Under the pieces are notes generated by a model. The model did no database searches. It was given only the letters and a program-made list of their open reading frames with translations, and was not told the DNA's origin. Position numbers and translations under genes: made by a program. Shown one piece after another: positions 10,904 through 21,599 of a stretch of 64,000 nucleotides of DNA. This DNA comes from Tetracentron sinense (taxonomy: Eukaryota; Streptophyta; Magnoliopsida; Trochodendrales; Trochodendraceae), in NCBI GenBank assembly GCA_015143295.1, contig CM026562.1, positions 1,674,001 to 1,738,000 of the forward strand, in the 5' to 3' direction. Within the stretch, counting starts at the first letter, position 1. Every line of letters begins with the position of its first letter.

Positions 10904-13130
10904 TGTAGAACCCCAGATCTTCATTTTACTAAGTAATGAATAGCGTGTGAATAGTGCTCAAAGTGGAGTCTTGTACACTAATGAGTTTTATGCTAATAAA
11001 AATGTTTGGATATATGGTGTGCATGTGTTGATAGGTATATATAGCATGAGGGATTGTGTTTTAAGTGTACAAGGTGTCAGAGTTGGAATGGAGAAGATCC
11101 AAGTAGTGGAAAAAGGGTTTTGCAGCAAAATCAGGGGAGCACCGATCACTCGGTGATAACACCGATCACTCGCTCTATATACCGATCACTCGGTATCTAT
11201 CGACTGGTCCAAAAATTTGTATGGGAAAAATTTCAGTGAGCGTGTTTTTCAACTGATCTCTCGCTCAAAACACCGATCGCTCGGTCCTGACCATCGATCG
11301 ATTGGTTATACGCAGTTTTGCTTCATTAAGAGTGTTTAAGTCTTTAAACCACCACTCTTGCCTATAAAAGGCTCCAGCTCATGCCTAAGTGTTTCAGAAA
11401 TCCTTAGGGCATACTCTTGAGAGAAGTTTGAGAGGAGAAGAAGGAGAAAGGCTAGGGTGTTGCTCAAGCTTGAAGAGAAGATCAAGATTTTCCCTTCTTT
11501 GGTGTTCTTCAATTAAGAACTCAAGGTTCTCACTTCTTCCAAGCCTTTGGAATCAAATTCATCGATTTCACCAAGGTAGATACACTCTACTACCCAACTT
11601 GTGATAATACTAATTCACCATGTGATGTTATTCTCATTCTATACTAAAATCTTAGGTTGATATGATATGTGATGTTGATTTTACACTTGGATGTAAACTA
11701 CCATTATTAGGCACTCTATGTGTTTGATTTAATGCCTCTAAGAGCTTTTGTGTTTAAGTATGCTAAGAAAACCATCATATGCTACTCTTTTAAGAAAACT
11801 ATGTTACAAAGTATGTTCTTGGATATAATGGATGATGAGTTGCTATGAGATGTAAGCTATCACTAGTATTGATTTTCTATGAATATGAGGCTATGTTTAC
11901 AAGCTTTCTAAGTCTACCACGATATTCACAAGTATTATATGCACTCTATGTTCATAAGTCTCGCCATGAGTTGATGATTTCCCACAAGAAAGGTATTTCA
12001 TAAAGAGCAATAGTCACCTCCTCGGGCCGAGGAGGTGACTATTCCTCCTCGCTCTCACAAACACTTGGAACTATTGTTAAAAAATTAACCACCTCATGTG
12101 GTTAATTTTTTTTAAAATAATTTTTTCTAAAAACCAAGGGTAGATGTGTGAACCCTAGGGTTGACTGAATCTTAACCACAATTAATGGGAGAAAAAATGG
12201 GACATGTGGCCCCAAAAAGGAGGGACGAGACGGTAAGTCACCTCCTCGGCCCGAGGAGGTGACTATTTTCCTTTCATAAAAGTTCATAAACAAGGTTTTT
12301 GTAAAAGAATTCTCACAAGTTCACAAGTATTGATAAGGCCAAACTATGGGTTGATATGTGACAAGGTCAAACTTTGGGTTGGTATTCTAAGATCGTTTCA
12401 AAGCTCACAAAGAATCCCACTATACATGGACTCACAAGTAGTCATGTCTCACAAGCTCACAAGTTCACAGGAAATCATGCATACTCAGATCCTGCATGCT
12501 CACAAGGATTCCCAACTCTCGTAAGAATTCACAAGAACTCACAAGAACATGATTATCATATGACCTGACAAGATTTACTTAGTTTTGATTTCACATGAAC
12601 ACTGTTAAGAAAAGGATTTTGGTAAACTACTTTCACGTATACTATATTCTAAGCTTTTGCATGTTCATACTATTATTCACTGTTAGTTAGTAGTTTATAT
12701 GTGACTGAGTATTCTATGCTCAGCCGAATTATTGACTTCGGCAGGTGCACGTGTTCCTTTTTACTTGTGTGGTTCGGAGCCTGGCTAGAGGAAGAATACT
12801 ACGAGCAGGAGCCTTCTGTTGAACACTACCAAGATGATGGATCGCTAGATAGGCGGCCCGATTTTGACTTCTGTTGACTATACTAGGAAAATAAGATTTT
12901 TTGTATATGTTGTGAATGAGGCTTGTCCACTCCATATTTTAAATATATTTTGTTGATTCAGACTTGAACCAAATGATAGGAGTATTTGATTATAAATTGT
13001 TTCTGCTATGTATAACTTGTGTACTCTGACAGGTTGGTATGTATGCTTTATGTGTCATACAAGATGGTATGATGTGGCGGTTTCGAGTTGAAGTATCCCT
13101 AACTCTTAGGGGGTATTTTGGGTCGCGACA
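10904..13130 (+). repeat. Right LTR of the Tekay-like element
   Basis: 2227 bp. Relative to the left LTR it has an extra 294-bp block (11633-11926) and a MITE with target duplication (276 bp added at 11996-12280). These account for all but about 3 bp of the length difference. A TATA box lies at 11363-11370. Confidence 0.9.
12005..12271. mobile_element. Mutator-type MITE in the right LTR
   Basis: The element is flanked by a perfect 9-bp duplication TTTCATAAA (11996-12004 and 12272-12280), the size typical of Mutator-like elements. The ends are inverted repeats of about 32 bp centred on AATAGTCACCTCCTCGG, and each end is itself a small palindrome (CCTCCTCGGGCCGAGGAGG). The left LTR holds the uninterrupted site, which proves an insertion after the retrotransposon landed. 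The interior has AACCCTAGGGTTGACTGAATC and AACCACAATTAA, resembling units of the foldback element at 15-16 kb. Confidence 0.88.
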
Positions 13131-13597
13131 TTTAAGATGATCTATGCCTAGGATGGACGGATCGTGGCCATAACCCTAGGTTAGTTTATATAATGTGGAC
13201 GATCTGTGCCAACCAAAGATAGATCATGCCCAGGATTCGAGTACTTAATCTTTTTAATGAATTTAATTAAGACTTGTAGTTTCAATTAATCGAAATCAAT
13301 TGCAAATGATAAACCCTAGATTGAATGTAGTAAATCAATGTTAGGAGATTAGAGGTAGATTTGATACCCTGGATTTCTCTATCCAGATTCTTAATCACTT
13401 TTATTTGTTTTAATAGTTAGAGTAATTTAGGACAATAAATCAACAACTCAAATCCATGTATTTATCTTTAAATCAAAAATCCATCTTTGAATTTTAAGTA
13501 AAATAACCAGTGCAGTCCTTGTGGTTCAACATCCTCCACACTTGCCACTATGCTTCATAATTAGTGTAATAACGAGGTACTGATCGTTGACGATCAA
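13131..13597 (+). mobile_element. Right part of the Athila/Tat-like LTR
   Basis: This continues the LTR cut at 3880 and ends ...GACGATCA just before the primer-binding site. The end region (CAGTCCTTGTGGTTCAACA, then CTTGCCACTATG) resembles the end of Athila/Tat LTRs known from other plants. Without the 9.25-kb insertion the LTR would be about 1.1 kb. Confidence 0.6.
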
Positions 13598-13599
13598 CT

Positions 13600-13620
13600 T
13601 TTGGCACAGTTGCCGGGGAT
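13600..13620 (+). promoter_or_regulatory. Athila/Tat-type primer-binding site
   Basis: TTTTGGCACAGTTGCCGGGG closely matches the TTTTGGCGCCGTTGCCGGGG site of Athila/Tat elements, with two substitutions in the CGCC block. Confidence 0.7.
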
Positions 13621-13722
13621 TGCTGGAATGGTTACATTGCTTAAAATTAAAGACAACAAAAATTTTATTGTTTTAGTTTTATTTAATAAACAAAGGATAA
13701 ATTGTTTTACCTTTGTGTGATC

Positions 13723-14301
13723 TTTTTTTTTAATAAAAGCCACTCAGAAGGAGTGGGGGGTTTGGCAGACCCCTACCTGTTTATTAATAATAAAAATTGA
13801 TGAGACATAAAACCTTACCCCTACAAAGACCCAAACTGAAATAAAAAAGAGAGGGATATAAACCTTACCCCTACAAAGACTCAAAGAAAAAAAAGATAAG
13901 ATAAAGGGGGGGGGGGGGGGGGGGACATAAAAGCTTACCCCACCATACAAACCTAAGAAAACAAAAATAAGGGGGGGACATAAACCAAACCCCTAAACAA
14001 CAATCAAAAACCCTAAGGAAACTTAATCATTAATACTCAGACGAACGTGCCCAAGGCCAGCTTGATCACTCAATATAAGAGATCTGAGCCTAGGAGGGAT
14101 AGCCTGATTAAGGAAAATTTCTCCAGAAAACTGAGTGCTACAACCCAGATTAGCTAGATAGTGTGCCACCATATTAGCTTCCCTAAAGATATAAGAAAAA
14201 GATAAGCAAATGTTCATCATCTGATTAATCTTCTTGTTCCAATACCAAACATTCCACGGATGATGATAAGAACATTTCCAAGCTTGAACAAGAGACTGTA
14301 A

Positions 14302-14302
<1 letters not shown>
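13723..14302 (-). pseudogene. 5'-truncated LINE: RNase H end, 3'UTR and poly(A)
   Basis: On the minus strand, SYIFREANMVAHYLANLG followed by a short C-terminal tail ending SIND and a stop at 14023 is the end of a plant LINE RNase H domain. The 3'UTR follows with three copies of a GTAGGGGTAAGGTTTTATGTC-like unit, a long C run (13904-13924 on the plus strand as G), and a poly(A) seen as T at 13723-13731. The copy is cut at a (TA)n tract. The ORF upstream of 14302 is only the translation of that tract. Confidence 0.75.

Positions 14303-14357
<55 letters not shown>
14303..14357. repeat. (TA)n microsatellite
   Basis: About 27 TA units without interruption. Confidence 0.95.
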
Positions 14358-14360
<3 letters not shown>

Positions 14361-15059
14361 CTAATAAATATACATAATATATCATACATATAAAAGTTCG
14401 TAGTGTACATATGTAACATGTAAGTATTATATATAATATATAAGTGTACGTAATATATAATAATGTGTCTACACTATTATAGTATAACAATTCACACTAT
14501 AAGTATTATATGCTTTGTATTATTTATCATGTAATTCATATTGTATATATTATGTAATATTAGGTAAATATATCCGGCTCAGGCTTTAAGGAGCCAAACC
14601 CCAACCTGGCCCACAATAATATGGGCCTAAGAAATTGAGTCCGGTCCTAACCCCAGGGCCTAAAATATGGGTAATGAGCGGACTTTTTTAGGCAAGCCTG
14701 ACCCATTGACACCTGTACTCACCATCATAGAGCGGGGACGTTGCCAACATTTTTTCAGATTGAGATGATTTTCCTGTCAAATTATATGAACTTAAAATTT
14801 TCCAATAAGATTTGCTAGCAATAATAATAATAACAATAATAATAATAGTGGTGAAATTTTAGTAAATTTCATTACGGACCCTCCGAATTCACCAAAATTC
14901 GGTCCCTTTGAACCTTCGTGTTGCCTTCCCTTGGACAACATGCATCTCTGTCCACGAGGGTGAAGTGAGGGACGAGAAGAATTGGAAAAAAGAAAGAATG
15001 TGTTAAAACTCCCCTCTCTTTTCTCAATTCTAAATGGAAAAATAAGGTTAAAATTTTAT
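14358..15059. other. Intergenic, AT-rich, with a MITE-like block
   Basis: A GC-richer block at about 14568-14730 ends GACCCATTGACACCTGT, whose reverse complement begins ACAGGTGTCAATGGGTC, the usual edge of a common plant hAT-type MITE. No gene is seen. Confidence 0.4.
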
Positions 15060-16376
15060 GGGGTTTTTGCAAAACAAATGTTGTGTTATATCAGCTTTGC
15101 AAATACACTCTTATGAGTAACAGTTTTGCAAATTAACTCATTGTTTTGCAACCATTAGACAAACAGCCTCAATCCCTACCTTTGTTAGGCTTCCGTTTGT
15201 TATTGTTAGGATAATGACTATTATGCCCTTGTGATATTTCATAATCTCACAAATTCTTTAACTATCCTTGAACTATGGTTAATAAGTTTTAACCCTTGTG
15301 ATTAAGATTCATTCCCTTAGGGATAGAGCATCTAACACTGGTTAAAAAAAAAATAAGGTGCCCTTTTTTTGACTCCCTTTAACTTAGGTTAAGATACACT
15401 CTTAAGAGTTAAAGCATCTAACCTTGGTTTTAAAAGAAAAAAAAAATTTACATGTCCCCTTTGAACTCTCTTTAACTCTGGTTAAGCTTTATTAACCCTT
15501 AGGGTTAAAGCTACTAACCTTGATTTTTAGGGAAAAAAAATAGAAAAAATTAACGTGTCCCTTTTTAACTCCCTTTAACTGTGGTTAAGATTCACTCACC
15601 CTTATGGTTAAAAATATCTAACTTTGGTTTTTAGAAAATAAATAATAAAAAAATTAAGGTGTCCCCTTTTAACTCCCTTTAACGGTGGTTAAGATCAAAT
15701 AACCCTTAGGGTTAAAGCATCTAACCTTGTTTTAAAAAAAAAAATTTAACTTATCTTTTAACTCCCTTTAACTGTAGTTAGGGTTCATTAACCCTTATGG
15801 AAGGGAACATGTTATTTATTTATTTTTAAATACCAAGGACCAATGTTAGATGCTTTAACCCTTAGGGTAGTGAACCTTAAACATGGTTAAAAGACACATT
15901 AATTTTTTTTCTTCTAAAAGCCACATTAGATGTTTTAACCCTAAGGGTGAGTGAATCTAACCACAATTAAAGGGAGTTACAAAGGGACATGTTAATTTTT
16001 TCTAAAAATCAAGGTTAGATACTTTAACTCTAAGCGTAGTGCATCTTAACCTAAGGTAAAGGAAGTTAAAAGGGGACACGTTAATTTTTTTTAAAAACCA
16101 GGGTTAGATGCTTTATCCCTAAGGGTGTAAATCTTAATCACAAGGGTTACAAATTATTAATCATAGTTCAAGGATTGTTTAAGGCTTTGTGAGGTTATAA
16201 GATATCAAAGGGCATAATAGTTATTTTCCAAACAATTACAAACAAAAGTAACAAATTTGGGGATTGAGGTTGTTTGTCTATCAGTTGCAAAATCATGAGT
16301 TACAATGCAAAATTGTTACTCATAACAGTGTATTTGCAAAGCTGGTATAACACATCAGCTAATATGCAAAAACCCC
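15060..16376. mobile_element. Foldback element with very long inverted repeats
   Basis: The left end begins GGGGTTTTTGCAAAACAAAT, and the reverse complement of the right end begins GGGGTTTTTGCATATTAGCT. Similarity continues inward for at least 280 bp (CAGCTTTGCAAATACACT, then ATGAGTAAC, AGACAAAC, CCTCAATCCC, ACTATTATGCCCTT). The left half then has about five units of 90-120 bp built on CCCTTTAACT..GGTTAAG and AACCCTTAGGGTTAAAG, and the right half has the same units in the opposite orientation, so the whole element can fold into one hairpin. Flanks AAATTTTAT and AAATTTTTG match at 7 of 9 positions, suggesting a decayed 9-bp duplication as in Mutator-type elements. No coding frame is present. 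Confidence 0.8.
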
Positions 16377-19300
16377 AAATTTTTGTTTATTAATTTATTT
16401 CTAAAAGTGTGTTGATAGAATGTAATTATCATCATAGTCCTCAAGGTTTCTACGACAGATTCGAACTCAGATCACTGCATATCTTTGGTACATATCTGCC
16501 ATGTGGTATGTATAATGTATTTGCAAGGAGAGGACCCTATTAATTGTTAGGAGATTATTAGCCCTAGTTGATCTTTTCCTTACTTTCTCTAGAAGAGGAA
16601 CACATGTCTTTACTATTTTTGGATGTAATGAAACTTGGGCAACAAATTCTCACAATTCCTTGGTCTTTATTTAAGATCGTCTCTATCTATAGCCAGAGAG
16701 TCTTCTCTGCATTTTTTGCACAACTCAACATGTGTCCTTTTAATTATGTTTAAGAAGTTTTTACAGTAGAGTTATATTTATAACCTTGTTTTAAAAAAAA
16801 ATAAAAAATCAAAACTAATAGGTGTCATTCCTCAGTGGAAGCCTGATCGGACCCAATATGCAAAAACAGCAATAAATGGTGAAGATATGCGTTCCTACTT
16901 CCTCATCTAGAGAAGGAAAATAATCCCCTCATGGCTGGTGGAGCAAAGGAACGCGCCTAGTCCCTCATTAATTTTCTTGTCATGTGTCCCCTTTTTAACT
17001 CCCTCTAGTTATGGTCATGGTATCAAAAATCGACTCAATTCCGCCGAAGTTGACCGAATTGAGTCGACTTCCGTGGTGTCCAAAGTGAAATGCACTAGTA
17101 TTTTAAAAATACTGGACTTCCTGGTAAACTTCAACCGAAACAGAAAAAAATTGTTGAGAAAATGTAGAACTTCAGTGGAAGTTAACCAAAGTGTATAGAA
17201 AATATCTGTAAATTGAAGGACTTCAGGTTTTTACTTAAAAGGGTAATGCTAGTTTCACTCGTTTTAAACTTACTTTCTTCATAAGGAAAGACGTGTACTT
17301 AGCATTAACCTTATTATAAATATAATTAAATTTAAAAGAGAGTGTGCTAGCATTAACCTTATTATAAATTATAATTTTATTATTAGAGTGTGGTTAACAT
17401 TAACCTTACTATAAATTATAATTTAATTATTCTAATAATCTTGTTATTAGTATATTATACCCATAATGACTTTTTAGTAATATTAAAAAAATTCAAATAA
17501 TTTCCTAATAGTGTTTCATAAATTCAAAATTATTTAACTACCCATCTTCTCTTTTTCACATATTGATTCAGTATTGTAAAAACATTGAGCTCATCAATTG
17601 TAGAATGAAATAGGTTTAGAAACTAAATTGAATTTCAATTATTTATCGACTTCAATATGCATTCATAAGGTTTTTAGGTTTCCAAAACAATTAACATGGA
17701 TAATCATTGAAAAATAAAGAGAATTCATACCCCTTCACTTGACAAAAAAGATGAAATATAGTTTAAAAAAATTGACAATCCAGAAATACCAATAAAAAAT
17801 TACAGCTCAGACAAGCAGACAACGCATGTCACTTCATATGATTCTCACATTTGAGTACTATATGCTTGCATCAGTAATATAATGATTTCTAGATGTGTAT
17901 TTATGCTTAAGTAATGAATTTCTAAAGTTTCATCTTAGATTTCTAATGTTTCCTTAAAGTTTTCTAAACTTCTTTAATTTTTACATAACTTCCTTGGACT
18001 TCTTTAAACTTCCTCGAAATGTGTCAACTTCCTTAGCGATCGAAGTTTATACCGAAATCAAAGTTTAATACCTTAGTTATGGTTAAGTTTCACTAAACCT
18101 TAGGTTCATATATTTTAGCCTTGGTTTTATAAAAAAATGGTTACATCTTTTTTATCATAGTTAAAAAGAATTAATCGTAGTTAAGAAAGACAAGTGACAC
18201 TAGTTGAGAAAAGGAGAGGAGGGACAATGCTGCTCCTCGTTGGCACCCCATGAGGAATAGGGTTGTCAATCCAGCTCTTTGATGAGGGGCCCCAGCCCAG
18301 CCCAGCCCAACCCGACCCTTCGAAGCCAACAAAATAGAAGGCCTTTTATTTTCCTTAAGGCACTAGGGCCAAGCCGGTGTTGATAAGCACCAAGCCCGGC
18401 CCGACCTTTCACTATATGCTATACTATATATATAATATAATAACATAAGACTGATAATAACTCAAGGCTAGGACTTGTATGTATAACAGAATACCACCAC
18501 TGTAGTGTAGTCATTTTTTAAAGTTACTATTGATATATGTAACAAAAGTGTGTATGGGCCAGGTAAGTTTTAAATTTTTTTTTTATCTAACCGTACTAAT
18601 TTAACAATCTAAATATACTAATTAGGGGTGTGGTGGTAATTTTACCAATATTCATACCGTAAATTAAACATAACCTAACCCTCAATTGTAACAAAAGTGT
18701 CTATGAGGCTAGCAATCATCATTGTCCATTGCCCGTCCCAACTCGGAATAAATAATGATGGTTGCATGTTAGGTTGATTGTCAAATGTAAGAAAAAATTA
18801 CGAAAATATGATATAATTTTTTCTGTTATTTTGACCTTGGTCCTTGAGGGCAGGGGTGGAGCCACATGGGGCCCAACTTAAAAAAAAAAAAAAAAAAGGT
18901 AATATCAACAGGGCCAACGTAGCTTTAGGAGAAGGGGTGAGTCGGAGGGGCTCTAGCCCACCTCAACTTTTGAGGGAAAAAAGGGAAAATATCTGGCCTA
19001 ATGCCGGTCTTCATTAGTCCATGTCTCCCCCTTTTTAATAGCAATTAACCGTGGTTAGGATTTACTCATCCCTAAGGTTCATCAATTCAAACTTTGTTTT
19101 TTTATAAAAAATTATTAACCTTAAGTTGGTTAAGCTTGACAACCGTTAAAGGGGTACACAATGGAAAGCATCGACTACCTATCTGAATGCAAGGTCGACT
19201 ACTCACTACACAAAAAAATCTAAAATTATATTATTTAATTTAAGAGAGCATGGGCATAGGCATAGACAGGTGCCTCCTGAATTAAAAAATAAAATACCAA

Positions 19301-19954
19301 ATTTGATATTATATTATTTAATTAATATGACATAACCATTGGCAAGGAGAGCAACTATCCCCTAACTTAAAAATATATATTATTCACAGACAAAGACAAG
19401 TAAACAAGATGGCCCACGAACTTTGGCCAAAAAAAATAAAATTAATGGCTATGCCCTCAAACCTCCACACCCCAATATTAGCCTCTCCTCAAGAAAATCC
19501 TGTCTCCTTCCCTTCTTGAGGGTAGGGCAAGAAGCCTTTTGAGGGCAAAGGCTATGACATGAATGAGGGTCCCTTTGATAGTCCTAGTGAGGGTGCCAAG
19601 GAAGTCCACGTTTGAGTAAAGGTCCTCCGAACACCCCCCCACCCCCACCCCCACCCCCACCTCTTACGGGAGTGGTAGGGGTGTGGTCTTCCATGGAGGG
19701 AGGTCTAGAGATCTAATCCCAGGTATGAGGTGCAAGAGCTCTATTGCCGAAGCTAACACCTATCATCTGACCGTACTAACGTAAGGTAAATGATAACATC
19801 AGGATGCAAAAAGAAAAAAAAAATAAAAATCCTCCAAGTAATCCGAGTAAAAGGGGTCTTTTCGAGGGACTTCCTAACAGTGGCACCTTCGATATTTTAA
19901 CAAAAGCCAAGGTCACTTTCTCCATACGAAATCCTCTCACGAGTCCCCTCGTAG
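16377..19954. other. Repeat-derived intergenic DNA
   Basis: No gene is seen. Visible items: degenerate pieces of the 15-kb foldback family at about 16740-17010, 18060-18200 and 19020-19170; three tandem copies of a 55-65 bp AGCATTAACCTTATTATAAA unit at about 17297-17440; a GC-rich palindromic MITE-like block at about 18262-18420; and a CCCCCA tract at about 19628-19662. Confidence 0.5.
19628..19662. repeat. (CCCCCA)n tract
   Basis: Four to five CCCCCA units. The complementary strand is G-rich with runs of five, able in principle to form G-quadruplexes. Confidence 0.85.
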
Positions 19955-20067
19955 GTTATATATATATAAAGAAGAGAACCAGAAGGAGTCTTCCTTCTTC
20001 GTCCGGCGTGTGCAAAGTTGGAGCTTGCGGCCTCCATTATCGTTCTCTTTCTATTTGCGGAGCACAG
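19955..20067 (+). promoter_or_regulatory. Core promoter and noncoding exon 1, probably of RPS28
   Basis: A TATA box (TATATAAA, 19963-19970) is followed after about 25-30 bp by a pyrimidine-rich start region (TCTTCCTTCTTCGTC) and a GC-richer stretch that ends CACAG|GTTCGT at 20067/20068, a fair splice donor. A telo-box AAACCCTAG lies at 20156-20164, common in plant ribosomal protein promoters and leaders. These suit a ribosomal protein gene whose CDS starts at 25668 with no first exon of its own nearby. The link is inferred; a transcript spanning both would settle it. Confidence 0.45.
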
Positions 20068-20969
20068 GTTCGTTGATATCTTCATCTCTGAGCTTCTCAT
20101 ATATTCTATGTTTATTCGTGAATCTCTATTATTTATGATTATCGGTGAGGTTCTGAAACCCTAGAACTATAATCAACTATTCTAGTTTAAGAACGCAAAG
20201 CTTTCTAGGTTCCTGATCTTCGTGTAATTTCAGTTTCTCCTTTCTGAGATGAAAAGATCTAGGTTGCTCATCACATGATTCCGTGTTCTACTGTTTGGAT
20301 TGGATAACGGTAGATTTGGTCCTCTATTTTGATATGACGTTACAGATCAAAAGAAGAAAAAGGTAGATCTGGTGCTAGTTTCGATTGGATAATGGTATAG
20401 TCAGTAAAAGATCTTGGTTTTATTTATGGATTAAAATCATTGCTTTCTGTATGTGATTTGACCAATACAAAGCAATATGTATTGGCATCGCTTCGTCTTG
20501 AATTGCACCCCCCAGTTTCGATTGGATGTATGTAAACACTAGAATGTATAACTTTGGAAAACTTACATGCCGATGTTTGTACTGAATTGGCAACTTTCTA
20601 TGTTGTTTGGGAGTTTTTGACTGTTATTCTAAGGGTTTGAGTGTTTTTTTTTTTAAAACTATAAAGAACAAAAAAAGTAGTAGAGAAATTGCAAGAAGTC
20701 CCAACTCTTGTTGATGGATTTGAATAAGATGTGGATGACCTTGTATGGCGTAATGTGACATTTTTTGGTACAATGAGCTTATTGTGATATTTGATGGGAA
20801 AATAATTTTGAAGAGATCATGATTGTAAGTTCAAGGAAGAGATAACATGAGCACAATTGTTTTTTCTCCATTTCTAGTAAAAAAAAAGTTAGGTGAATTT
20901 AGAGTTCTATTTAGGTGATTCTTAGAATAGTGGACATCTAAATTCAAATGATAATGATTATTTCAAATC

Positions 20970-21342
20970 ATGTCTAGTTCTAGTGCTGAAGTGAATATCC
21001 TGCTCTTGCCGTATGTTTCGCTGAAATCACCTGGCTATGTTTCTTTTTGCGTGATGTTCGAGCTCTACATTCCTCTTCCTTGGTGCTCTACTGTGATAAT
21101 ATTAGTGCTACTCATATGGCTGCGAATCCCATCATCATGCTCGCACCAAACATATCGACATTGACCTTCACTTTGTTCGTGACCGTGCCTTGGACGGTTC
21201 TTTGATTCTTTGATCGTACGTTTTGTCACAAGCATAGACTTAATTGCTGATATCTTTACCAAGGGTCTCACACCTGTGCTCAGTTTGTCACTTTTTGTCC
21301 AATCTTCTAGTCTTCTATAGACCCGATAAGCTTGAGGGAGGG
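20970..21342 (+). pseudogene. Copia RNase H fragment, plus strand
   Basis: Reading past a frameshift near 20998, the plus strand gives AEITWLCFFLRDVRALHSSS, YCDNISATHMAANPIMHART and KHIDIDLHFVRDRALDGSLI, the C-terminal RNase H of Ty1/copia, then a shifted LIADIFTKGLTP. It ends with a polypurine tract (GAGGGAGGG, about 21334-21342). The RT that should precede it is missing. Confidence 0.85.
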
Positions 21343-21556
21343 TGATAACGGATAATTTCAAATCTTTTAGAATCTCAGTCAATATCTCAATCACAACCGA
21401 ATCCCACATTTTTCTATATTGAACTTTATTTGTGCTTATATTTTCCTTATATTATGGAAAGATAAGATCTTTGTTGAATTGTACGTTTTGTATATAAATA
21501 TATACCAGCTGTTCTATGAAAGGATACGGGCATTACAATTCTGCAATAAAATTATA
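21343..21556 (+). repeat. Copia LTR fragment, plus strand
   Basis: Starts TGATAACGGATAA right after the polypurine tract and carries a TATA-like TATATAAATATAT near 21490. Its end (GCAATAAAATTATA) resembles the end of the opposite-strand LTR at 23961 (TTATAAAATTATCA), suggesting the same family. Confidence 0.6.
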
Positions 21557-21599
21557 AAAGTGGAGTATGTTGGGTTATTTGATCGAGTTAAAAAGGAAT

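Larger units (their letters stand above)
3881..13130 (+). mobile_element. Tekay/Del-like Ty3/gypsy retrotransposon, complete but defective
   Basis: Both LTRs begin TGTAGAACCCC and end GGGTCGCGACA. The order is left LTR, primer-binding site, gag, protease, RT, RNase H, integrase, chromodomain-like tail, polypurine tract, right LTR. The flanks TTTGA (3876-3880) and TTTAA (13131-13135) fit a 5-bp target duplication with one mutation. Domain order and the C-terminal chromodomain-like tail point to a chromovirus, best fit Tekay/Del. All ORFs are broken by stops and frameshifts. In the first 230 bp of the LTRs I count about 15 differences, so the insertion is not recent. The right LTR is longer because of a MITE and a 294-bp block missing from the left LTR. 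Confidence 0.9.

Noticed and set aside
14303-14490. Tyr/Ile-rich extension of the LINE frame
   Set aside because: It arises from the (TA)n tract and AT-rich DNA; only the part below 14302 has domain similarity.
15300-16150. Regular units with spacing like a CRISPR array
   Set aside because: Units are about 100 bp, diverged, and inverted between halves in a plant genome; it is a foldback transposon.
19804-20076. 90-codon plus frame spanning the TATA box and exon 1
   Set aside because: It runs through promoter motifs and has no similarity to known proteins.
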